Counted from the stretch's first letter, positions 23,489-32,078 are shown. The stretch is 33,306 nucleotides of DNA from DATNIB01 sp035604685 (GCA_035604685.1 DATNIB010000063.1:1-33306), one strand, 5' to 3'. The notes: generated from the letters alone by a model not told the origin. Numbers and translations: made by a program.

Positions 23489-23498
23489 GGCCGCGGCC

Positions 23499-24878
23499 AT
23501 GACCGGACAGGCCGGCGCCCTGGCCGAGCGGCTCTTGGGGCGCGACGCCTCCCTCTGGCCCGACGGGAACGTCTCGCCCAATCGACTGGGCTTCCTAGCC
23601 GTCCCGCGCCGCATGGCGGCGGAGGCCGCGGCCCTTTCGGCCTGGGCGGACGGCATCGAGCAGTCCAACGTCATCCTCCTCGGCATGGGCGGGTCCTCGC
23701 TCGGCCCGGCCGTTTTGGAGTCGGTCATGGCCGCGCACGGGCCGGCCCCGGCCCGACGGCGCCTGGTGGTCTGCGACACGACGGACCCAGAGACGGTCGG
23801 CGCGCTCGACTTCTCCGATGCCTTCGTGCTGGTGTCGTCCAAGTCCGGCACGACGCTCGAGCCGAACGTGCTCCTGGCCCACGCGTGGTCGCAGCTCCCC
23901 GACCCGAAGCGCTACGCCGTCATCACCGACCCGGGGACGCCGCTCGCCGACCTCGGTCGGGAGCGCGGCCTGCACCGTGTCTTCGAGAACCCGCCGGACA
24001 TCGGCGGGCGCTACTCGGTCCTCTCCTACTTCGGCATGGTGCCGGCGGCCCTCATCGGCTACGACGTGGCGGCCCTCTGCGAGCGGGCCCTGGCGGCCGA
24101 CGCCACCGAGGCCGCCGAGCTGGGCCTGGCCATGGGTGAGGCGGCCCGGGCGGGCCGGGACAAGGTGACGATCACGGTCCCGAGCGACTTCTCCTCCTTC
24201 GGCCTCTGGGTGGAGCAGCTGATCGCCGAGTCGACCGGCAAGCGCGGCACCGGGTGCATCCCGGTGCCGACCACCCAGGCCGAGTCGGGGCCGGACCGCC
24301 ACCCGGTCGCGCTCGACCTGCGCCAGCCGCTCGACCTGGGCGAGCAGTTCTACCGCCTCGAGCTGGCCATCCCGATCGCCGGCCACGTGCTGTCCATCGA
24401 TCCGTTCGACGAGCCCAACGTGGCCGAGTCCAAGGCCAACACCAACCAGGTGCTGGCCGCGCTCCCCCTGCCCCAACTCGAGACCGGCTCGGGCGCCGAC
24501 GTGCTCGGGTGGCTCACCGAGACGGTCACGGCGGGTGACTATGTGTCGCTCCAGGCCTACCTCCCCTTCGGACAGGACGCCGCGCTAGAGGCGCTGCGCC
24601 GGCGCGTCCGGGACCACCTGGGCGGCGCCGCGGTCACCGCCGGCTACGGCCCGCGCTTTTTGCACTCGACCGGCCAGCTCCACAAGGGGGGACCCAACTC
24701 GGTCGTGGCGGTCCAGCTGGTCCGACGCAGCCCGCCGCCCGAGCTCGCCATCCCCGGCCAGCCCTACGACTTCGGCACGCTGATCGGCGCCCAGTCGATC
24801 GGCGACCACCAGAGCCTGCTCGCCCACGGCCGGCGCCTGCTGCGGGTGGCCGTCGACGACCTGGGCGAGATCGCCTGA
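23499..24878 (+). CDS. pgi: Glucose-6-phosphate isomerase
   Basis: 459 residues. Interconverts glucose 6-phosphate and fructose 6-phosphate, here linking the non-oxidative and oxidative pentose phosphate branches. SIS-type sugar-phosphate binding is seen at LLGMGGSSLGPAVLES (about 60-75) and VSSKSGTTLEPN (112-123); IGGRYSVLSYFG and the late HSTGQLHKGGPNS, with the conserved lysine, are family motifs. It is shorter than E. coli Pgi (about 550 residues) and belongs to the form often found between transaldolase and the dehydrogenases in actinobacteria; in some of these the two are fused as one tal-pgi protein. ATG start 10 bases after the tal stop; weak ribosome site. Confidence 0.93.
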   Translation: MTGQAGALAERLLGRDASLWPDGNVSPNRLGFLAVPRRMAAEAAALSAWADGIEQSNVILLGMGGSSLGPAVLESVMAAHGPAPARRRLVVCDTTDPETVGALDFSDAFVLVSSKSGTTLEPNVLLAHAWSQLPDPKRYAVITDPGTPLADLGRERGLHRVFENPPDIGGRYSVLSYFGMVPAALIGYDVAALCERALAADATEAAELGLAMGEAARAGRDKVTITVPSDFSSFGLWVEQLIAESTGKRGTGCIPVPTTQAESGPDRHPVALDLRQPLDLGEQFYRLELAIPIAGHVLSIDPFDEPNVAESKANTNQVLAALPLPQLETGSGADVLGWLTETVTAGDYVSLQAYLPFGQDAALEALRRRVRDHLGGAAVTAGYGPRFLHSTGQLHKGGPNSVVAVQLVRRSPPPELAIPGQPYDFGTLIGAQSIGDHQSLLAHGRRLLRVAVDDLGEIA

Positions 24879-24948
24879 GACCCGCCGCGTCGAAACGGCG
24901 GGCCGCCCGAGCGGCTACGCCGACGGCGCACCCGAGTGAGGAGAGCCC

Positions 24949-25896
24949 ATGAGAATCGCCATGATCGGCCTCGGCAAGATGGGCGCCAACATGACCGAGC
25001 GGCTGCTCGCGGGCGGCCACCAGGTCGTCGCCTACGACCTGGCCGAGGAGGCCCGCGCCGCCGTCGCGGCCAAGGGGGCGGAGCCGGCGGCGTCGCTCGA
25101 CGAGGTGGCGGCCAAGCTCACGACCCCGCGGGTGGCCTGGGTGATGGTGCCGGCCGGCGCGCCGACCGACGAGACGATCGGCGCCCTGGCCCAACGCTTC
25201 TCGAAGGGCGACGTCGTGATCGACGGCGGCAACTCCAACTACAAGGAGGCCGGGCCGACCGCGGCCAAGCTGGCCGAGCGCGGCATCGGCTTCGTGGACG
25301 CCGGCACCTCGGGCGGGGTCTGGGGCCTGACCGAGGGCTACTGCCTCATGGTCGGCGGCACCAAGGAATCCGTGGCGGTCGTCGAACCGGCGCTCCGCAC
25401 CCTCGCCCCGACCGACGGGTACGCGCACGTGGGACCGGTGGGCGCCGGCCACTTCGTGAAGATGGTGCACAACGGCATCGAGTACGGCCTGATGCAGGCC
25501 TACGCCGAGGGCTTCGAGATCATGCACGCGGCGGACGAGTTCCACCTCGACCTCCACGAGATCGCCTCCATCTGGCGCTACGGGTCGGTCGTGCGCAGCT
25601 GGCTGCTCGAGCTGGCCGAGCGGGCGTTGCGGCCCGACGCGGGCTTCGACGAGATCAAGGGCGTGGTCGTCGACTCGGGCGAGGGGCGCTGGACGGTGAC
25701 CGAGGCGATCGACCGGGGCGTCCCCGCCCCGGTGATCTCGGCGGCGCTCTACACGCGCTTCGCGTCGCGCGAGCAGGACTCCTACGGCAACAAGCTGCTG
25801 GCCGCACTGCGGAACCAGTTCGGTGGGCACGCCGTCACCCTCGAGTCGGGGGCGCAGGGCAAGGAGACCGAGACGCCCTCGGGCAGCGGCGCGTGA
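24949..25896 (+). CDS. gnd: 6-phosphogluconate dehydrogenase, short NAD-type
   Basis: 315 residues, the short form. Oxidatively decarboxylates 6-phosphogluconate to ribulose 5-phosphate. Dinucleotide fold IGLGKMGANM (6-15) is followed by VVAYD30, where Asp at the end of beta2 normally favours NAD over NADP; the longer NADP enzymes have Asn-Arg there. Substrate loop DGGNSNYKE (92-100), SGGVWGLTEG (121-130), and catalytic K171 with N175 and E178 in HFVKMVHNGIEYGLMQAYAEG are all present. The tail is polar and disordered. ATG start with GAGGAGA ahead, after a 70-base gap. Its stop overlaps the GTG of zwf (GTGA). It occupies the place where I would expect opcA or a gene nearby in other actinobacterial operons. 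Confidence 0.93.
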   Translation: MRIAMIGLGKMGANMTERLLAGGHQVVAYDLAEEARAAVAAKGAEPAASLDEVAAKLTTPRVAWVMVPAGAPTDETIGALAQRFSKGDVVIDGGNSNYKEAGPTAAKLAERGIGFVDAGTSGGVWGLTEGYCLMVGGTKESVAVVEPALRTLAPTDGYAHVGPVGAGHFVKMVHNGIEYGLMQAYAEGFEIMHAADEFHLDLHEIASIWRYGSVVRSWLLELAERALRPDAGFDEIKGVVVDSGEGRWTVTEAIDRGVPAPVISAALYTRFASREQDSYGNKLLAALRNQFGGHAVTLESGAQGKETETPSGSGA

Positions 25897-27401
25897 GCCA
25901 GGCCGTCTCTTTGATGCGCCCGCCGGCCAAGACGCCGCCGCTCGCGCTCGTCATCTTCGGCGCCTCCGGCGACCTCACGGCCCGCAAGATCCTGCCGGCG
26001 CTCGCCAACCTGGCCGACCTGGGCCGCCTGAGCGACGGGTTCACCCTCATCGGGGTGGCCCGCACCCAGTGGAGCGACGAGGAATTCCGCCAGACGGTCT
26101 CGGCCGCCGTCCCCGACGCGGGCAACGCGTGGAAGGCCCTCGTCGAGCGCTTCCGCTACGTGGCGGGCGAGTACGCGGCCCCCGCGACCTTCGACCGGTT
26201 GAAGGAGCTGTTGGACGAGGCCGACGCCCAGTTCGGCACGAGCGGCAACCGGGTCTACTACCTGGCCACCATCCCCGAGGTCTTCGCCCTGGTGAGCGAG
26301 GCGCTGGCCAAGGAGGGCTGCAACCGGCCGGGGGCGGGCGGCGACTTCGCCCGGCTGGTGGTGGAGAAGCCATACGGGCGCGACCTCTCGAGCGCCCTCA
26401 GCCTCGACGCCGCGGTGCACCGCGCCTTCGACGAGAGCCAGGTCTTCCGGATCGATCACTACCTCGGCAAGGAGACGGTGCAGAACCTCCTCGCGCTCCG
26501 CTTCTCCAACGCCATCTTCGAGCCGATCTGGAACCGCCGCTACGTGGAGCAGGTGCAGATCACGGTGGCCGAGAGCATCGGGGTGGAGCACCGCGGCGGC
26601 TTCTACGAGACCGCGGGGGCGCTACGCGACATCGTGCAGAACCACGTGATGCAGGTCCTCGCCCTCACCATGATGGAGGCACCCACCGGGATGGACGCAC
26701 AGCACATCCGCGACGAGAAGGTGAAGCTGCTGAAGGCGATCGACATCCCCTCCCCCGACGAGGCGGTCGACAAGTCGGTGCGGGGCCAGTATCTGGCGGG
26801 GGTGGTCGACCAGCAGCCGGTCGTCGGCTACCGCGAGGAGGAGGCCGTCGCGCCCGACAGCCTGGTCGAGACGTACGTGGCGCTGCGCCTCCGGGTGGAG
26901 AACTGGCGCTGGGCGGGCGTGCCCATCTACGTGCGGACCGGCAAGCGGCTGCCGCTGCGGGTGACCGAGGTGGCGCTGCAGTTCCACCGCGTGCCGTTCC
27001 TCGCCTTCGACGGGCTGTTGGCGCGCGACCTGCGGCCCAACTCGCTCGTGCTCCGGATCCAGCCCAACGAGGGGATCTCGTTGCAGTTCGGCGCCAAGGT
27101 CCCGGGCGAGGCGTTCCGGGTGCAGTCGGTCGCCATGGACTTCGTCTACGACCAGGCCTTCACCGACACGGGCCTCGACGGCTACCCGCGCCTCTTGCAC
27201 GACGCCATGGTGGGCGACGCCACCCTGTTCATCCGCACCGACGAAGTGGAGCAGGCCTGGCGGGTGGTCGACCCCTACCAGCAGGCCTGGTCGGAACCGG
27301 GCGCAGGCCTGCACCTCTACGCGGCCGGCACCTGGGGACCGCACATCGCCGACCTCTTGCTCGAGCGCTCCGGGGACTCCTGGCGGATCCCCACCCTGTG
27401 A
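25893..27401 (+). CDS. zwf: Glucose-6-phosphate 1-dehydrogenase
   Basis: 502 residues, standard length. Oxidises glucose 6-phosphate to 6-phosphoglucono-lactone, making NADPH, first step of the oxidative pentose phosphate pathway. N-terminal Rossmann motif IFGASGDLTARKILPAL (21-37), the substrate and catalytic box RIDHYLGKE (186-194), QNHVMQVLALTMME and GVPIYVRTGKRLP are all clear. GTG at 25893 overlaps the gnd stop by 4 bases; ATG 25914 is a slightly shorter alternative. Downstream the stop overlaps the pgl start in the same way. No opcA homologue, which in several actinobacteria activates this enzyme, is found in the window. Confidence 0.95.
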   Translation: MSQAVSLMRPPAKTPPLALVIFGASGDLTARKILPALANLADLGRLSDGFTLIGVARTQWSDEEFRQTVSAAVPDAGNAWKALVERFRYVAGEYAAPATFDRLKELLDEADAQFGTSGNRVYYLATIPEVFALVSEALAKEGCNRPGAGGDFARLVVEKPYGRDLSSALSLDAAVHRAFDESQVFRIDHYLGKETVQNLLALRFSNAIFEPIWNRRYVEQVQITVAESIGVEHRGGFYETAGALRDIVQNHVMQVLALTMMEAPTGMDAQHIRDEKVKLLKAIDIPSPDEAVDKSVRGQYLAGVVDQQPVVGYREEEAVAPDSLVETYVALRLRVENWRWAGVPIYVRTGKRLPLRVTEVALQFHRVPFLAFDGLLARDLRPNSLVLRIQPNEGISLQFGAKVPGEAFRVQSVAMDFVYDQAFTDTGLDGYPRLLHDAMVGDATLFIRTDEVEQAWRVVDPYQQAWSEPGAGLHLYAAGTWGPHIADLLLERSGDSWRIPTL

Positions 27402-28132
27402 GGGGCCCCGGGGGGCTGGAGCACCTGACGGCCGTGGACAGCGTGCCCAGAGCCTTCGCGGCCCTGCTGGCCGCGGCCTTCGCCGGGCGGCCGGGGCCGC
27501 GCTTCTCGCTCCTGTGCTCGGGCGGGTCCACGGCGGCCGCCTGCTACGACGCCTGCGCCGCCGCGCCCCAGTCGCTCGACTGGTCCCTCGTCGACGTCTA
27601 CCTGGGCGACGAGCGGCTGGTGCCGGCCGACGATCCCGACGCCAACCAGCGATTGGTGAGAGAGCACCTCATCGACCCGGTCGGGGGTGTCGGGTCCTTC
27701 TCCCCCATGCCGACCGACGGCGACCCCGACGGGTGCGCCGCCGCCTACGGCGGGATCCTCGGCCGGCTGGTGGCGGGCCCCGGCATCGACCTCGTCCATC
27801 TCGGCCTCGGCCCCGACGGGCACACCGCCTCCCTGTTCCCGGGCGCCGCCAGCCTCTTCGCCGGGCCCGATCAGCGGGTGGCCGCCACCGAGGATCCGAA
27901 CGTGCGCAACCCCCACCCGCGCCTCACGATTACCCTCCCTGTCATCGCACTCGCCCGCCTGGTCGTCTTCACGGTGTCCGGACCCGAGAAGCGCTGGGCG
28001 CTCGACGCGGTCCGGCGGGGCGAGGACGTGCCCGCCACCCGCGTGCGCGCGCAAGATGTGCGCTGGATCGTCGACGGGGCGGCCCTCGGCGACGGGGGCG
28101 CCCGGTCGGGGGCGCGGAGGGAGGACCGGTGA
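27398..28132 (+). CDS. pgl: 6-phosphogluconolactonase
   Basis: 244 residues, DevB type. Hydrolyses 6-phosphogluconolactone to 6-phosphogluconate, the step between zwf and gnd. Family motifs: LLCSGGSTAAACYD (about 37-50), VDVYLGDERLVPADDPDANQRL (about 65-86), HLGLGPDGHTASLFPG (about 132-147) and FTVSGPEKRWAL. GTG start at 27398 overlaps the zwf stop as GTGA, and its own stop overlaps the fbiC start in the same way. The long frame upstream in the same register is a shadow of zwf. Confidence 0.93.
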   Translation: MRGPGGLEHLTAVDSVPRAFAALLAAAFAGRPGPRFSLLCSGGSTAAACYDACAAAPQSLDWSLVDVYLGDERLVPADDPDANQRLVREHLIDPVGGVGSFSPMPTDGDPDGCAAAYGGILGRLVAGPGIDLVHLGLGPDGHTASLFPGAASLFAGPDQRVAATEDPNVRNPHPRLTITLPVIALARLVVFTVSGPEKRWALDAVRRGEDVPATRVRAQDVRWIVDGAALGDGGARSGARREDR

Positions 28133-30438
28133 TCGCAACGCTCGACGCGGCGACCGCAGCCCTGCTCGAGGCCACGGCCGCCGAGCTGGCGCCGGGGGCC
28201 GGGGCCCGGCGCGACGCCGCGTTCGGGCGCCGCGTGACCTACTCCCCCAAGGTGTTCATCCCCCTCACCATGCTCTGCCGCGACCGGTGCGGCTACTGCA
28301 CCTTCGCCAAGGCCCCGGCGCGCCTCGAGAGCCCCTACCTCTCGCCCGACCAGGTGCTGGCCATCGCGCGGGCGGGTCGCGCCGCCGGCTGCGCCGAGGC
28401 GCTCTTCACCCTGGGCGAGCGGCCCGAGCTGCGCTACCCGAGCGCGCAGCGCTGGCTGACCGAGCACGGCTACGCGACGACCGTCGAGTACCTGGCGGCC
28501 ATGTGCCGCCTGGTGCTGGACGAGACGGGGCTCCTCCCCCACGCCAATGCCGGGGCGCTCGACGAGGACGAGCTGGCGGCGCTCCGTCCGGTCACGGCCA
28601 GCCAGGGCATGATGATCGAGACGCTCGCCGAGGGGCTCGACGCCCACCGCCAGGCGCCCGACAAGACCCCCGAGCGCCGGCTCGCCACCCTGGAGGCGGC
28701 CGGCCGCCTGGCCATCCCCTTCACGACCGGGATCCTGGTCGGCATCGGCGAGTCCCGGGAGGACCGGCTGGTCGCGCTCTGGTCCATCGCCGACTCGCAC
28801 CGCCGGCACGGCCACGTCCAAGAGGTGATCGTCCAGAACTTCGTGCCCAAGCCCGGCACGGGGATGGCGCGGGTCGAGCCCTGCCCGGCCGAGGAGCTGC
28901 GCTGGTCCATCGCGGCCGCCCGGCTGCTCCTCCCCGAAGACATCCACCTGCAGGCGCCGCCCAACCTCTCCGAGGCCCTGGCGCCGCTCCTCGCCGCCGG
29001 CATCGACGACTGGGGCGGCGTGTCCCCGATCACCATCGACCACGTGAACCCCGAGCGCGCCTGGCCCGCCCTGGAGCGCCTGGAGGCCGTGACCGAGGCG
29101 GCCGGCCACCTGCTGGCGCCCCGCCTCACCATCTACCCGGCCCACGCCCTGGCGCCCGAGCGGTGGCTGGACCCGGCCATGCGGTTCTTCGTCCTCGACC
29201 GCTCCGACGCCGAGGGCCTGGCCCGCGACGCCCCGTGGTGCTCGGGCGGCGAGGCGGCTCCACCCGAGCTGCTCGAGACCTCGCCGCTCGGCCGGGTCCC
29301 GATGGCCATGCCGAGCGCGGGGTCCCCGGTGGCCGAGGTGCTGGCCGGGGTGCTGCTCGGCCAGGAGGTCGGCGAGGCCGAGATCGTCACCCTGTTCGGC
29401 GCCCGGGGGTCGGAGGTGCGTGCCGTGGCGGCCGTGGCCGACCAGCTGCGCACAGAGATCGTGGGCGAGGACGTCACCTTCGTCTTCAACCGCAACATCA
29501 ATTACACGAACGTCTGCACCTTCAAGTGCCGGTTCTGCGCCTTCTCCAAGGGACCGCTCTCGCTCAACCTGCGCGGCGACCCCTACCTCCTCACGCTCGA
29601 AGAGGTCACGCGGCGCGTGGTCGAGGCCGAGGAGGAGGGCGCCACCGAGGTCTGCCTGCAGGGCGGCATCCATCCCAAGTTCGACGGCGACTACTACGTC
29701 GACGTGGTGCGGGCGGTGCGCGCCGGCTCCGAACGGATCCACATCCACGCGTTCAGCGCGCTCGAGGTGACCGAGGGCGCGCGGCGCTCGGGGGTGCCGC
29801 TAGCCGACTATCTCGAGCGCCTGCAGGCCGCCGGCCTGAAGACACTCCCGGGCACGGCGGCCGAGATCCTCGACGACGAGATCCGGGCGGTGCTCTGCCC
29901 CGACAAGATCAACACCGAGCAGTGGCTGGAGGCGCACCGCACCGCCCACGCGGTCGGCCTGCGCTCCAACGTCACGATCATGTTCGGCGCGGTCGAACAG
30001 CCGGGGTCCTGGGCGCGCCACCTGCTGGCCACCCGCGCGTTGCAGCGCGAGACGGGCGGGTTCACCGAGTTCGTCCCGCTGCCCTTCGTGCACATGGCGA
30101 CCCCGATCTACCTGCAGCGCAAGGCCCGCCGCGGTCCCACCTTCCGCGAGACCCTCCTCATGCACGCCGTGGCCCGCATCGCCTACCGCGGCGCCATCGA
30201 CAACATCCAGGTGAGCTGGGTGAAGGTGGGCGTGGCGGGCGCGCGCCAGATCCTGGCGGCCGGCGCCAACGACGTGGGCGGGACGCTCATCGACGAGAAC
30301 ATCTCGCGGGCGGCCGGCGCCATCCACGGCCAGCGCATGGGGGTGGAGGATCTGGAGGAGCTGGTGGCGCCCCTCTCCCGGCCGCTCGTGCAGCGCACCA
30401 CCCTCTACGGTCGACCGCCGGTGGCCGCCACCCGGTGA
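28129..30438 (+). CDS. fbiC: FO synthase FbiC (fused CofG and CofH)
   Basis: 769 residues. Makes 7,8-didemethyl-8-hydroxy-5-deazariboflavin (FO), the chromophore of coenzyme F420, from tyrosine and a flavin precursor. Two radical-SAM domains are fused. The first (CofG-like) binds its 4Fe-4S cluster with C50-RDR-C54-GY-C57; the second (CofH-like) with C463-TFK-C467-RF-C470. Typical neighbours are PNL and GGVSPITIDHVNPE in the first, and LQGGIHPKFDGDYYVD, TIMFGAVEQP and QVSWVKVG in the second. GTG start at 28129 overlaps the pgl stop by 4 bases and has GGAGGGAGG ahead, a strong site. Its place inside a pentose phosphate operon is notable because actinobacterial F420 can be reduced with glucose 6-phosphate; no fgd gene is present here. 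Confidence 0.95.
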   Translation: MIATLDAATAALLEATAAELAPGAGARRDAAFGRRVTYSPKVFIPLTMLCRDRCGYCTFAKAPARLESPYLSPDQVLAIARAGRAAGCAEALFTLGERPELRYPSAQRWLTEHGYATTVEYLAAMCRLVLDETGLLPHANAGALDEDELAALRPVTASQGMMIETLAEGLDAHRQAPDKTPERRLATLEAAGRLAIPFTTGILVGIGESREDRLVALWSIADSHRRHGHVQEVIVQNFVPKPGTGMARVEPCPAEELRWSIAAARLLLPEDIHLQAPPNLSEALAPLLAAGIDDWGGVSPITIDHVNPERAWPALERLEAVTEAAGHLLAPRLTIYPAHALAPERWLDPAMRFFVLDRSDAEGLARDAPWCSGGEAAPPELLETSPLGRVPMAMPSAGSPVAEVLAGVLLGQEVGEAEIVTLFGARGSEVRAVAAVADQLRTEIVGEDVTFVFNRNINYTNVCTFKCRFCAFSKGPLSLNLRGDPYLLTLEEVTRRVVEAEEEGATEVCLQGGIHPKFDGDYYVDVVRAVRAGSERIHIHAFSALEVTEGARRSGVPLADYLERLQAAGLKTLPGTAAEILDDEIRAVLCPDKINTEQWLEAHRTAHAVGLRSNVTIMFGAVEQPGSWARHLLATRALQRETGGFTEFVPLPFVHMATPIYLQRKARRGPTFRETLLMHAVARIAYRGAIDNIQVSWVKVGVAGARQILAAGANDVGGTLIDENISRAAGAIHGQRMGVEDLEELVAPLSRPLVQRTTLYGRPPVAATR

Positions 30439-31550
30439 GCGTCCGCCAAGGCCCGACCGCCGGAGGCGCGGCCGACCAGCCGGTGCCCCTCCTCAGCGAC
30501 GGCACGCTCACCGTCCCGCCGAGCGTCCCGGCCGGCGCCGACTCGATCGAGGTGGCCCTCTCGGCCCTGGTCGGCGACCGCAGCGTGTCGCGCGCCCAGG
30601 CCAACCTGCTGCGCTCGATGCTGGCCACCCTCTGCGTGCTCTCCCAGGAGGGTACGACCGTGGGCGACCTGAAGATCGCCGACGCGGCCCTGGCCGAGAT
30701 GACCGAGGCCTTCCGGGTCTTCAGTCCCTACCGCCACGTCCGCAAGGTCACGATGTTCGGCTCCGCCCGGACCCGGCCGGCCGACCCCGTCTACCTCATG
30801 GCCCGGGACCTGGCCTCCCGCCTGGCCGGCGCCGGCTGGATGGTCGTCACCGGGGCGGGGCCCGGCATCATGGCGGCCGGCATCGAGGGGGCCGGGCGCG
30901 AGAACTCGTTCGGGGTGAACATCCGGCTCCCGATGGAGGCCGACGCCAACCCGTTCATCGCCCAGGACGCCAAGCTGGTCGAGATGCGGTACTTCTTCAC
31001 CCGCAAGCTCATGCTGATCAAGGAGTCCGACGCCTACACCGTCCTGCCCGGCGGCTTCGGCACCCTGGACGAGTGCTTCGAGCTGCTCACCCTCATCCAG
31101 GTGGGCAAGGCCGAGCCCGCCCCGGTGGTCCTCGTCGAGACCCACGGCGACACCTACTGGCACGGCTGGCGCCGCTTCGTCGACGACGAGGTGCTGGCGC
31201 GCGGCTACATCTCGCCCGACGACCTGGCCCTCTTCTCGGTGGCGACGACCGTCGAGCAGGCGGCCGAGGAGGTCCTCGGCTTCTACCGCAACTACCACTC
31301 CTGCCGCTGGGTGGGCGACCTCTTGGTGCTGCGCCTCCAGCGGGCCCCGAGCAAGGCCGAGCTGGCCGATCTCAACCGGCGCTTCGCCGGCATCGTGACG
31401 TCGGGGTCGATCCGCCTCGCGTCCGCCTTCCAGCCCGAGCGCGCCGACAGCGACCACGTGGAGCTTCCCCGGGTGGCGCTGCGCTTCGACCGCTACCACT
31501 TCGGCCGGCTGCGCACCCTCATCGATGCGCTCAACGAGTGCACCGGCTGA
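30435..31550 (+). CDS. Long LOG-family protein (lysine-decarboxylase-like Rossmann fold)
   Basis: 371 residues, much longer than the roughly 190 residues of LOG cytokinin-type phosphoribohydrolases. The Rossmann core (about 100-290) has VTMFGSARTRP, TGAGPGIMAAG (139-149), the conserved arginine in FFTRKLML (188-194) and the signature PGGFGTLDE (205-213) that binds the nucleotide phosphate. It should cleave a ribose 5-phosphate-linked base from a nucleotide 5'-monophosphate, or bind such ligands; the substrate is unknown. About 100 residues precede and 80 follow the core. GTG at 30435 overlaps the fbiC stop (GTGA), so it is the last member of the coupled operon; releasing ribose 5-phosphate would fit the pentose phosphate theme, which is inference. 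Confidence 0.85.
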   Translation: MSVRQGPTAGGAADQPVPLLSDGTLTVPPSVPAGADSIEVALSALVGDRSVSRAQANLLRSMLATLCVLSQEGTTVGDLKIADAALAEMTEAFRVFSPYRHVRKVTMFGSARTRPADPVYLMARDLASRLAGAGWMVVTGAGPGIMAAGIEGAGRENSFGVNIRLPMEADANPFIAQDAKLVEMRYFFTRKLMLIKESDAYTVLPGGFGTLDECFELLTLIQVGKAEPAPVVLVETHGDTYWHGWRRFVDDEVLARGYISPDDLALFSVATTVEQAAEEVLGFYRNYHSCRWVGDLLVLRLQRAPSKAELADLNRRFAGIVTSGSIRLASAFQPERADSDHVELPRVALRFDRYHFGRLRTLIDALNECTG

Positions 31551-31569
31551 GGGCGGCGCGGGTCCTCAG
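31547..31569. terminator. Inverted repeat built from two convergent stop codons
   Basis: CTGAGG (31547-31552) and CCTCAG (31564-31569) pair across 11 bases. The arms contain the TGA of the LOG gene and the TGA of the convergent regulator. It is a possible bidirectional terminator, GC-rich but without T-tracts. Confidence 0.35.
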
Positions 31570-32078
31570 TTGGCGCGGAGCTCGTTCCGCCGCTTGGTGA
31601 CCGCCTGGCGCATCCACCAGGTGGCGTAGACGTCAAAGGGGACGCCGCTCCCCGCCGCGGCATGCGAGTCGAAGGCGTCCTCCAAGGCCTCCTGCGCGGC
31701 GCGGACGAGCTTCGTCCGGATCGGGTCGTCGGGCCCGCACCAGGAGTCGACGACCTGGTCGACCAGGAGCTCGTAGCTGCGCACCTCACGCTCGCTCGTC
31801 CGGCCGGCGACCCCGAACTTGGCGAACCGCACCGGGTCCGCGCGGACCCGCTCGGCCGGCGGCCGCCATTTCTTCCAGGCCGTCTGCTTGGTGGTCCCCA
31901 CCGCGTCGGCGATGTCCTGCCAGGACCGACCCTGGGCCCGGGCCACCCGGGCCGCGTGGCTCTGGACCTCCTCGAAGTACCGCTCGTACATGGCGGCCGC
32001 CCCCAAGACCTCCAACACGTCCACGTCGTCGCGGCCGATGACCCGCTGCCAGGCCTCCCAGTGCGTCTCTGTGCTCAT
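31566..32078 (-). CDS. Regulator with HTH and sigma-70 region 2-like domain
   Basis: 170 residues, likely a transcription regulator. Residues 46-71 form a helix-turn-helix (ARAQGRSWQDIADAVGTTKQ, then TAWKKW), of a type found in actinobacterial proteins that read the GRSW-x-x-IA pattern. Residues 100-165 resemble sigma-70 region 2: LVRAAQEALEDAFD (124-137) matches the core-binding helix around LI-x-x-G-x-x-GL-x-x-A-x-x-x-FD, and FDVYATWWMRQAV (148-160) matches the FSTYATWWIRQAI of primary sigma factors, including both promoter-melting tryptophans W154 and W155. Regions 1, 3 and 4 are missing and the order HTH-then-region-2 is inverted. ATG 32078 lies 7 bases after TAAACT, so a leaderless mRNA is probable. 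Two operator-like palindromes overlap this promoter, suggesting autoregulation. Confidence 0.75.
   Translation of the reverse strand: MSTETHWEAWQRVIGRDDVDVLEVLGAAAMYERYFEEVQSHAARVARAQGRSWQDIADAVGTTKQTAWKKWRPPAERVRADPVRFAKFGVAGRTSEREVRSYELLVDQVVDSWCGPDDPIRTKLVRAAQEALEDAFDSHAAAGSGVPFDVYATWWMRQAVTKRRNELRAN

Noticed and set aside
27871..29748. Long minus-strand open frame opposite fbiC
   Set aside because: Antisense shadow; both radical-SAM domains on the plus strand are intact.
27687..31550. 1287-codon open frame crossing pgl, fbiC and the LOG gene
   Set aside because: Only its last 371 codons, after the GTG at 30435, read as a real protein; the rest is an out-of-frame shadow of fbiC and pgl.
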